Source: an uncultured Collinsella sp.
Lineage (GTDB): Bacteria > Actinomycetota > Coriobacteriia > Coriobacteriales > Coriobacteriaceae
Reading direction: 5' to 3'
Length of the DNA stretch: 15,583 bases
Assembly (NCBI GenBank): GCA_900545445.1
Contig: UQZH01000045.1
Location: forward strand, 1-15,583
Both the position numbers and the translations under genes were made by a program. Positions within the stretch are counted from its first letter, which is position 1; each line of letters begins with the position of its first letter. The notes below the pieces were generated by a model, which worked only from the letters and a program-made list of their open reading frames with translations, did no database searches and was not told where the DNA came from. Of this stretch, positions 1-5,685 are shown piece by piece.

Positions 1-131
1 CCCCGGCACCTGCTCCTGTCCCCGCACCGGCGTCCGAGGCGACGCCTGCGGAGCCCGATTGGGATGCCGTTGCCACGCCGGCGGATGAGCCGGGCGATAA
101 TCCTGCTGCCGAAAACAATCAAACCGAATAG
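1..131 (+). CDS. C-terminal end of an unidentified Pro/Ala-rich protein (5' truncated by window)
   Basis: An open frame enters the window (first whole codon at base 3) and ends at TAG 129-131, giving 42 residues. The tail begins with alternating Pro-Ala residues and continues as an acidic, Ala/Pro/Asp/Glu-rich segment ending in NNQTE. Such low-complexity composition is typical of a disordered C-terminal tail. A terminator hairpin follows 7 bases after the stop, which supports this being the real end of a plus-strand gene. Nothing in these 42 residues identifies the protein family or function. Confidence 0.6.
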   Translation, partial: PAPAPVPAPASEATPAEPDWDAVATPADEPGDNPAAENNQTE

Positions 132-138
132 CCGGTCG

Positions 139-175
139 AGGCGCCCTGGGCAACTGAGCCCGGGGTGCCTTTTTC
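139..175 (+). terminator. Rho-independent terminator after the truncated first gene
   Basis: Arms 139-151 (AGGCGCCCTGGGC) and 158-170 (GCCCGGGGTGCCT) pair over 13 positions with two G-U pairs, around a 6-base loop, followed directly by TTTTTCT. Stem, loop and T tract are all of classical form and it sits just after the stop at 131. Confidence 0.85.
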
Positions 176-239
176 TACTGCGAAAGCAAGAAAATGCCTG
201 GGAAAACGGTTGCAGCAAAATTTCTCGGAAATTGGTCAA

Positions 240-251
240 TGTTGCGCAACA
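240..251. promoter_or_regulatory. 12-bp perfect palindrome, possible operator
   Basis: TGTTGCGCAACA reads the same on both strands and lies 75 bases upstream of the ATG at 327, in the only space where that gene's promoter can be. I see no convincing -35/-10 pair around it; TATTGT at 262-267 is a weak -10 candidate. The palindrome could be a dimeric-regulator site, but a 12-bp palindrome can also arise by chance. Confidence 0.25.
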
Positions 252-326
252 ACGTCGCGGCTATTGTTGAGAACGTAGACGTGTAAGGTTTGAAGGCGTG
301 CGACGCCTTAGGAAAAGGAGAGGCTC

Positions 327-935
327 ATGTTCTGTCCCACTTGTGGTTCTCCCATTTCGGATGATGCCAAATTCTGCCCTGTTTGCGGATCCGCCGTTGG
401 TGCCGCTTCTGCCGCTGCGGCCCCGCAGCCCCAGCCCGCTCCGGCCCAGGCTATTCAGCCCGCGCCCCAGCCTCAGCAGCAGTACACCGGTCAATACGCC
501 CAACAGTCCGCATCCGCTCCGATGGGCTATGACCCCATTAAGGCTGACCGCAGCCTGATCGGCTGGCTGCTGCTCTCTCTTGTGACCTGCGGTATCTATT
601 CGTTCTACTTCCTGTATTGCTTGGCACGCGACGTCAACACGTTGTGTCAGGATGACGGCGATTACACGCCGGGTCTGGCGGAATTCATCCTTCTATCGTT
701 TGTGACCTGCGGCTTCTACGCGTACTACTGGTATTACAAGATTGGCAACCGCCTGCAGGCCAACGCTCCTCGCTACGGCCTGGTGTTCCAGGAAAACGGC
801 ACCACCGTTCTTCTGTGGCAGATCTTCGGCGCGCTCCTGTGCGGCCTTGGTCCCATCTTCGCTATGAACATCGTCATCAATAATACCAATGCCATGGCAA
901 CGGCTTACAACACTCGCCTTGGCGCTCGTGCCTAA
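327..935 (+). CDS. Zinc-ribbon DUF4234 membrane protein
   Basis: A 202-residue protein. Residues 3-20 form a zinc ribbon with Cys3, Cys6, Cys17 and Cys20 in two CPxCG knuckles. Residues 25-66 are a Pro/Gln/Ala-rich linker. The rest is a DUF4234-type membrane domain: hydrophobic segments at about 77-99, 117-139 and 160-185, the first two each carrying the repeated S-L/F-VTCG-I/F-Y motif followed by aromatic residues. The ribbon should sit in the cytoplasm and tether or sense something there; no biochemical role is established for this family. The start is supported by AAAGGAG at 315-321. The DUF2752 gene begins 13 bases after the stop, so the two are probably co-transcribed. Confidence 0.85.
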   Translation: MFCPTCGSPISDDAKFCPVCGSAVGAASAAAAPQPQPAPAQAIQPAPQPQQQYTGQYAQQSASAPMGYDPIKADRSLIGWLLLSLVTCGIYSFYFLYCLARDVNTLCQDDGDYTPGLAEFILLSFVTCGFYAYYWYYKIGNRLQANAPRYGLVFQENGTTVLLWQIFGALLCGLGPIFAMNIVINNTNAMATAYNTRLGARA

Positions 936-948
936 CAATAAGGGCGGC

Positions 949-1425
949 GTGAACAGCTTCCAGGGACATAGGGGCACGGCAGAGCTCCTTCGCCGCGCCC
1001 TTTTTTGCACCGGCGCGCTCTTTGTCGCCTGGCTCGCGCTCTACCTGCTCGACATTGGCTGCATTTTTCGATTGATGACGGGCATTCCTTGTCCGGGATG
1101 CGGCATGACGAGGGCGTGGCTGGCGGCGCTGCGCCTCGATTATGCGGCTGCCTTTGCCTACCATCCGCTGTTTTGGGTGGTGCCGATTGCGTTTGTGCTC
1201 GCGTTCGTGCGCGAGGAGGTGGCATCGAGCAAGCTAAAGCGTGGTATCGACATTGCGGTCACCGTGTTGTGCGTGCTGGTCGTCGTCGTATGGATCGTGC
1301 GCCTCATCAATCCGGCAGATGCCGGTCTGCTCTTTGGCGGCTATGCGCCCGCCGGAGTTCCCGACGATATCATCCACCTCGAACCCCCACGCTGGCTCAC
1401 CATCCTTCGCTCTTACCTGGCGTGA
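949..1425 (+). CDS. DUF2752 membrane protein
   Basis: A 158-residue protein if translation starts at GTG 949, preceded by AAGGG at 941-945. An ATG at 889 is in frame but would overlap the end of the previous gene by 47 bases and add 20 residues that do not look like this family. The DUF2752 hallmark CPGCGMTRAW lies at residues 48-57 (Cys48, Cys51), followed by the AFAYHPLFW segment at about 68-76. Hydrophobic segments at about 17-38, 72-88 and 98-116 indicate an integral membrane protein. Function of the family is not known. It is the second gene of a two-gene unit with the zinc-ribbon DUF4234 protein and is followed by a strong hairpin at 1458. Confidence 0.85.
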   Translation: MNSFQGHRGTAELLRRALFCTGALFVAWLALYLLDIGCIFRLMTGIPCPGCGMTRAWLAALRLDYAAAFAYHPLFWVVPIAFVLAFVREEVASSKLKRGIDIAVTVLCVLVVVVWIVRLINPADAGLLFGGYAPAGVPDDIIHLEPPRWLTILRSYLA

Positions 1426-1457
1426 CGGAGGACGCGCTAGAAAAACGGTCGACACAT

Positions 1458-1502
1458 AAGCGGGGGCGAACGTTGAGATAACGTCCGCCCCCGCTTTGCT
1501 TT
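1458..1502 (+). terminator. Terminator hairpin between convergent genes
   Basis: Arms 1458-1474 and 1480-1496 pair over 17 positions with one mismatch around the loop GAGAT; the core is GCGGGGGCG. TGCTTT follows on the plus strand. The hairpin lies between the plus-strand DUF2752 gene (stop 1425) and the minus-strand amidohydrolase (stop 1532), so it probably ends transcription from both sides, although the minus-strand T tract is poor. Confidence 0.75.
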
Positions 1503-1531
1503 AGCCAGGCTGTTATGGATGGGCGTGACGG

Positions 1532-2995
1532 CTACTCGTCGCGCTTTTCCTCGTGGCGAGCGGCAGCCCGCGCATCGTGGATGCCCTTGATTGCAGCATG
1601 GCGGGCGGTGCGAGCATCGTGCATGGCGTCGCGCGCCTCAGCGGCCGTGGCCTTGGCAGAGCGCAGCTTGGCGGCCAAGTCGGGGTTGGTCTCGGCAACC
1701 GCGGCGATCGTGGGGCCGTCGAGCTCCTCTTGCGTGGGCTCGGCCAAAAAGTCGATAGCATACTGGGCGGCCACCATGGAGCCCTTTGCCAGCACGGTCT
1801 CGTCAATCTTGTAGAAGCAAGAATGTTGGGCGTACGTGGCGCCAATCTGGGGGTTGCGCGTGCCAACAAAGGCGAGCACGCCCGGCACGCGGCGCAGGTA
1901 CTCCGAGAAGTCCTCGCCCGAAAGCGTGCCGCGATAATGGCCTTCGCCCGCGGGGCCCAAGCACTTGACCACGGCCTGACGGCAGCGCTCGCTCGAGGCG
2001 GCGTCGTTTTCGACCTTGTAGTTGGCGATGGTGTAGTCGGTGAGCTCTGCCTCGGCGCCCAAGGCGGCCGCGGTATGCTCCACGATGCGGCGCATAAGCT
2101 CCGGCATTTCCTCGTGGGTCGAATCTCCGTAGGTGCGCACCGTGCCGGCGAGGTAGGCCGTGCCGGCGATAACGTTGCGCGCGGTGCCGCCGTGCAGCTC
2201 GCCGACGGTGATGACGGCCGGCTCGTAGGGGCTGATTTCGCGCGAGACGATGGTCTGCAGGGCGTTGACAATCTCGGCGGCAACCATGACGGCGTCGTGA
2301 CCTCGCTGGGGCATGGCGCCATGGCACGAGGTGCCGCGGACGTCGATGCGGAACCAGTCGGTATTGGCCATGCGCGGACCGGTCTCGCAGCTCACGGTGC
2401 CGGCGTCGACCTCACTCCAGATGTGCGCGGCGTAGGCGCCATCGACGCCGTCGAGCACGCCCGTGCCGATCATGAGCTTGGCGCCCTGGCCGTTTTCCTC
2501 GCTGGGCTGGAAGACGATGCGGACCTCGCCGTGGATGTCGTCGGTCATATGGCGCAGGATTTGCAGCGTGCCGAGCATCATGGCGATATGGCAGTCGTGA
2601 CCGCAGGCGTGCATGCAGCCCTCGTTGACGCTGGCGAACTCCTCGCCGGTCTGCTCGGTGACGGGCAGGGCGTCGATGTCGGCGCGCAGCAGGATGCGGC
2701 GGCGTGGCGTGCCGTCCTCGCGGTAGGCATCCGGCGCGGTACCGCGAAGCGTTGCCACCAAGCCGGTCTTGAGCGGACGCTCGTAGGGGATATTCATGGC
2801 GTCGAGCTGGTTGGCGATGTCGGAGGTCGTGCGCTCCTCGGCAAGGCTCAGCTCCGGGTGCTTATGGAAGTGCCGGCGCTGCTTGATGATATATGGTTCA
2901 AATTCGGTAGCGATATCTTTGATGGCTGCGGTGACGTCGTCAGCCGCGCGAGCCTCGGTCGCCGCCATAATCTGCTGTGCCTTGGTCTTCGTCAT
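1532..2995 (-). CDS. M20D-family metal-dependent amidohydrolase with extra C-terminal tail
   Basis: A 487-residue protein starting at the ATG complementary to 2993-2995, with AAGGAG upstream at a spacing of about 10. It matches the M20 peptidase/amidohydrolase subfamily D (AbgB, HipO, ILR1-like), which cleaves N-acyl or amide bonds with a two-metal centre. Visible residues: ACGHD at 130-134 (Cys131, His133), PSEE at 164-167, His191 in AHIW and His391 in QHSCFY, the usual ligand and catalytic set; the dimerisation domain is around 210-320. The family is usually near 390-430 residues. Here about 65 residues follow the catalytic core (423-487), rich in Ala, Arg, His and Glu with repeated HDAR and likely helical. 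It is divergent from another amidohydrolase, sharing a 168-base promoter region. Substrate cannot be told from sequence. Confidence 0.93.
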   Translation of the reverse strand: MTKTKAQQIMAATEARAADDVTAAIKDIATEFEPYIIKQRRHFHKHPELSLAEERTTSDIANQLDAMNIPYERPLKTGLVATLRGTAPDAYREDGTPRRRILLRADIDALPVTEQTGEEFASVNEGCMHACGHDCHIAMMLGTLQILRHMTDDIHGEVRIVFQPSEENGQGAKLMIGTGVLDGVDGAYAAHIWSEVDAGTVSCETGPRMANTDWFRIDVRGTSCHGAMPQRGHDAVMVAAEIVNALQTIVSREISPYEPAVITVGELHGGTARNVIAGTAYLAGTVRTYGDSTHEEMPELMRRIVEHTAAALGAEAELTDYTIANYKVENDAASSERCRQAVVKCLGPAGEGHYRGTLSGEDFSEYLRRVPGVLAFVGTRNPQIGATYAQHSCFYKIDETVLAKGSMVAAQYAIDFLAEPTQEELDGPTIAAVAETNPDLAAKLRSAKATAAEARDAMHDARTARHAAIKGIHDARAAARHEEKRDE

Positions 2996-3077
2996 GGTCG
3001 ATTTGCTCCTTGCTGGGTTGATCGCAAAATCGTACAGGCTCTCTCCAGTATGCCACCTGCCGCTAGGGCTGGTAAAG

Positions 3078-3106
3078 TTGCCGTTTGCCGCTTGGGGTTT
3101 TGTTAC
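3078..3106 (+). promoter_or_regulatory. Weak candidate promoter for the YtcJ-like gene
   Basis: TTGCCG at 3078-3083 and TGTTAC at 3101-3106 are separated by 17 bases and lie upstream of the plus-strand amidohydrolase in the divergent intergenic region (2996-3163). Both hexamers are poor matches (about half the consensus bases), so this is only a placement guess. For the divergent minus-strand gene I see no clear promoter beyond a TGGCATACT extended -10-like motif, complementary to 3047-3055. Confidence 0.2.
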
Positions 3107-3163
3107 AAGGGCGGGGGAGTACACTCGGGGGTGTTGAATTTCCTGCCAGAGATGGGGATGCCC

Positions 3164-4801
3164 ATGCAACATATCGATCGGATTATCCGCTCCAAGAACG
3201 TCTTTACCGCGCAAGACGGCATCGATACCGCCCGCGAGCTGGCGATTGCCATCGCAGGCGACCGTATCGTCGCAGTCGGTGCGCCCGATGACGTGATTGC
3301 CGCCGCGCCTGCCGCCACGCCGGTTATCGACTGCGGCGAGCAGTTTGTCTGCCCCGGTTTCCATGACGCTCATCTGCACTTCTTCCATACCTCGGTCGGT
3401 TCCTCGCCGTACATGCTCATGGATATGGGTACGTCCGAGGCGGCACTGGTGCAACACGCGCTCGAGTTTTCCCAGGATCTGCCCGACGACGCCTGGGTTG
3501 TGACGCAGGGATGGCGCGACTACCGTTGGGACCCGCCCGAGCATCCTACCAAGGCGTCGCTCGATGCAGCATTCCCCGATCGTCCCTGCGTTATGTATTC
3601 GGGCGACGGGCACACGCTTTGGCTCAACAGCCGCGCACTCGAGGCGCTCGGCGTCACGCGCGACAGCGAGCCGCCAGCGGGCGGCAGTTACGACAAGGAC
3701 GCAAGCGGCGAGCTCACGGGCATTGCGCACGAAGCGGCTGCCATGCAGCTGCTGCCGCGCTGCCTTGAGTGGCTGGGCGAAGGTCGCATCGCAAGCGCTT
3801 ACGCCGATCAAATGAGGCGCATGGCCGAGCAGGGTATTACTTCGATCTGCGATATGTCGCTCATGCCCATGCCGGGCTGCGATTTTATCCGCGACGATGT
3901 CTACGACAAATTGCAGACGGCCGGTAGGCTGGGCATTCGTGCCCATCTGTTTCCCACGCTGCTGGATGACCAGTCGCGTCTGGAAGAGCTGCAGGTACGT
4001 TACGCGAACAACGCGCTGCTTTCGGCGCCGGGTTTTAAGCAGTTCTTCGACGGCGTGTCGAGTGAACACACGGCATATCTCACTGAGCCCTATACCAATC
4101 CGCGCTTCCCGGGCGACCAGGGCCGTCTGACGGTCCCGGTTGAGCGCATGCGCAAACTGGTTCTGGCGGCCGCGGAGCGCGGTCACACCGTGCGCATCCA
4201 CGTCATTGGTGACGGTGCGATTCATGCCGCGCTGGATATCTTCGAGGAGGCGGCCGATCTGTACGGCCTGCCCCAGCACGGCCATAACACGCTCGAGCAC
4301 CTGGAGAACCTTCTGCCCGAGGACATCGACCGCCTGCGCAAGCTCAACGTGGTTGCTTCGAGCCAGCCCTGCCATATCACGCTCGACCCGGGTGGTCCGG
4401 AGCGCGATCTGGGCCTGGAGCGCAGCCGCATCATGTGGCCGTTCGCAACCTATAAGCAGCGCGGCATTCGCCAAGCCTTCGGTACCGACAGCCCTATCAC
4501 GCCCGTTACCAGCATGAACGTGCTCTACACGGCTATTACGCGCCAGGACCCCAAAAGCCACTGGCCCGAGGGCGGCTGGTTGCCGAGCGAGCGCATCGAT
4601 GCAGCAACGGCTCTGCGCAACTACACCCTGGGCAGCGCCTATGCAGCGGGCGACGAGCAAAACCTCGGCAGCTTGGAGCCCGGCAAGTACGCCGACCTGG
4701 TAGTCCTGGACCAAAACCCGCTCACCGTTGATCCCCAAGAACTTCAAGCCACCAAAGTCCAAGCCACCTACCTGGCAGGCAACTTGATTTACGAGCGCTA
4801 A
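3164..4801 (+). CDS. YtcJ-like metal-dependent amidohydrolase (amidohydrolase family 3)
   Basis: A 545-residue protein from ATG 3164. The N-terminal beta-sandwich strand (about 1-60) leads into the TIM barrel with the metal-binding motif HDAHLH at 67-72 (His70, His72). Further on come FFDGVSSEHTAYL (supplying the usual barrel metal-site strand), HVIGDGAIHAALD, LEHLENL and FGTDSP near the end, all characteristic of the YtcJ/amidohydrolase-3 family; the C-terminal EPGKYADLVVLDQNPL closes the sandwich. Length is typical. Members hydrolyse formamides, cyclic amides and similar compounds, but the substrate is not predictable. Start choice is uncertain: in-frame ATGs at 3152 and 3158 and a GTG at 3131 (after GGGGGAG at 3113-3119) are alternatives. 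It diverges from the M20D hydrolase, hinting at a shared catabolic role. Confidence 0.9.
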   Translation: MQHIDRIIRSKNVFTAQDGIDTARELAIAIAGDRIVAVGAPDDVIAAAPAATPVIDCGEQFVCPGFHDAHLHFFHTSVGSSPYMLMDMGTSEAALVQHALEFSQDLPDDAWVVTQGWRDYRWDPPEHPTKASLDAAFPDRPCVMYSGDGHTLWLNSRALEALGVTRDSEPPAGGSYDKDASGELTGIAHEAAAMQLLPRCLEWLGEGRIASAYADQMRRMAEQGITSICDMSLMPMPGCDFIRDDVYDKLQTAGRLGIRAHLFPTLLDDQSRLEELQVRYANNALLSAPGFKQFFDGVSSEHTAYLTEPYTNPRFPGDQGRLTVPVERMRKLVLAAAERGHTVRIHVIGDGAIHAALDIFEEAADLYGLPQHGHNTLEHLENLLPEDIDRLRKLNVVASSQPCHITLDPGGPERDLGLERSRIMWPFATYKQRGIRQAFGTDSPITPVTSMNVLYTAITRQDPKSHWPEGGWLPSERIDAATALRNYTLGSAYAAGDEQNLGSLEPGKYADLVVLDQNPLTVDPQELQATKVQATYLAGNLIYER

Positions 4802-4819
4802 CCCCACATCCCACCCCTC

Positions 4820-4886
4820 AGTTGCGGTGAAATAGTCCCTAAAATCGGCCTTCAAGCCCAAAAACAGGAACTATTCCACCGCAACT
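4820..4886. repeat. Hairpin with 21-bp arms downstream of the YtcJ-like gene
   Basis: Left arm 4820-4840 and right arm 4866-4886 pair at 19 of 21 positions around a 25-base loop; the arm begins AGTTGCGGTG and contains AATAGT. It begins 18 bases after the stop codon at 4801. AAAAAG, not a T tract, follows on the plus strand, so it is not a classical terminator in that direction. It has the look of a REP-like intergenic palindrome; whether it recurs elsewhere in the genome cannot be seen here. Confidence 0.75.
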
Positions 4887-4959
4887 AAAAAGAGCGCGTC
4901 CCAACAACGTGCCCCCTATCTTGTGCATTCCATCCGCATCGCCATTTTGCTGCACTGAC

Positions 4960-5158
4960 TTTTCTGAATGCCGGGCCCTAGTTAGTCAACCTGGCTCCCA
5001 GGGCGGACCGGAGGGCATGAAGTTTGTCGCGAGTTCCGCACGCAAAGGAAAGCACTTAATGTGCTTTCCGTCTTGCGCAGGACTGTAGAGCAGCAAACTT
5101 CATGCCCTCCGGTCCGCCCCGGGAGCCACCGCTAAGTTATCCCCCGGCATTCAGAAAA
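4960..5158. repeat. Three-tier nested palindromic element A, upstream of groES
   Basis: Outer arms 4960-4975 and 5143-5158 are a perfect 16-bp inverted repeat (TTTTCTGAATGCCGGG). Inside, after 14-16 unpaired bases, arms 4992-5026 and 5094-5128 pair over 35 positions with one mismatch (A5000 against C5120). In the loop, GGAAAGCAC (5047-5055) and GTGCTTTCC (5061-5069) form a 9-bp perfect hairpin. No target-site duplication is evident at the ends and there is no open frame of note inside. Of the gene-free stretch 4802-5295 this element takes up about 40%; 4891-4959 shows nothing I can name. Confidence 0.85.
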
Positions 5159-5165
5159 TCTAAGT

Positions 5166-5188
5166 GTCAAAAAATAAGATTTTTTGAC
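5166..5188. promoter_or_regulatory. A/T-rich perfect inverted repeat upstream of groES, possible operator
   Basis: GTCAAAAAAT (5166-5175) and ATTTTTTGAC (5179-5188) are perfect 10-bp arms around AAG. The site lies about 110 bases before the groES start and overlaps the -35-like TTGACT (5184-5189). No CIRCE (TTAGCACTC-N9-GAGTGCTAA) or HAIR (CTTGAGT-N7-ACTCAAG) element is present, so this symmetrical site is the best visible candidate for groESL control, or it may be an A/T-rich UP-like element. Confidence 0.35.
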
Positions 5189-5203
5189 TCCATGTTGTAT
5201 AAC
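5184..5203 (+). promoter_or_regulatory. Candidate promoter region of groESL
   Basis: TATAAC at 5198-5203 is a good -10 hexamer, with start of transcription predicted near 5210. TTGACT at 5184-5189 is a good -35 hexamer but lies only 8 bases upstream, too close to act with it; nothing near 5175-5180 fits a -35. A second TATAAC occurs at 5262-5267. Position is therefore approximate. Confidence 0.3.
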
Positions 5204-5295
5204 CCGCCATTCGTGGGTACCATTCAACGCGTACGCAAACAAAAAGGGTTAATTCGCGTGGTATAACCGCGCGGCCCACAAAGGAGGAAACAAGC

Positions 5296-5589
5296 ATGTC
5301 GTCTTTGAAGCCGCTTGCAGATCGCGTCCTGGTCAAGCCCGACGAGGCCGAGCAGAAGACCGCCTCTGGTCTGTACATCGCCAGCAACGCTCAGGAGAAG
5401 CCGCAGCGCGGCACCATCGTTGCCGTGGGCGCCGGCAAGGTCAACGACAAGGGTGAGCGCATCCCCATGGACGTCAAGGTTGGCGACGTTGTCATCTACG
5501 GTAAGTTCGGTGGCAACGAGGTCAAGGTCGACGGCGAGAAGTATCTGCTCATGCGCGCCGACGACATCTACGCTGTCGTCGAGGCCTAG
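5296..5589 (+). CDS. groES: Co-chaperonin GroES
   Basis: A 97-residue protein of normal GroES length. It caps the GroEL ring in the cytoplasm and closes the folding chamber. The N-terminal LKPLADRVLVKPDEAEQKT is the classical GroES opening; the mobile loop that contacts GroEL follows at about 18-33, with SGLYIAS in place of the common GGIVLP. The dome motif GEKYLLMRADDIYAVVE closes the protein. The start has the strong site AAAGGAGG at 5280-5287, 8 bases before the ATG. groEL follows after 96 bases, the usual operon order. Codon use is strongly biased to GTC, ATC, AAG and GAG, as expected of a highly expressed gene. Confidence 0.98.
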   Translation: MSSLKPLADRVLVKPDEAEQKTASGLYIASNAQEKPQRGTIVAVGAGKVNDKGERIPMDVKVGDVVIYGKFGGNEVKVDGEKYLLMRADDIYAVVEA

Positions 5590-5685
5590 TCTCGTCAGAA
5601 TCTCTGATTCGTCTTTGAACGCGCCCGCCGCATAGGACTCGGAAGCGGCGACGCGAGTCACATTTCTTTTGGAGGATTACCCACT

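Noticed and set aside
889..948. ATG 889 as start of the DUF2752 gene
   Set aside because: It overlaps the preceding gene by 47 bases and adds residues unlike the family; GTG 949 lies just after the previous stop with an AAGGG site.
1553..3163. Plus-strand open frame running opposite the M20D gene and joined in frame to the YtcJ-like gene (over 1000 codons in all)
   Set aside because: It is the antisense frame of a well-recognised enzyme, reads as Gly/Val/Ala-rich sequence without any family motif, and high-GC codon bias commonly leaves this antisense frame open.
2996..4861. Minus-strand open frame opposite the YtcJ-like gene, continuous with the M20D gene
   Set aside because: Antisense shadow of a gene with clear metal-site motifs; the M20D start at 2995 has a proper ribosome binding site and family-like N-terminus.
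4960..5158. Element A as a mobile MITE with terminal inverted repeats
   Set aside because: The outer 16-bp arms look like terminal repeats, but I find no target-site duplication beside them and element B has quite different outer arms, so transposition is not supported here.
5160..5295. CIRCE or HAIR heat-shock operator before groES
   Set aside because: Neither consensus nor a near match is present on either strand in this interval.
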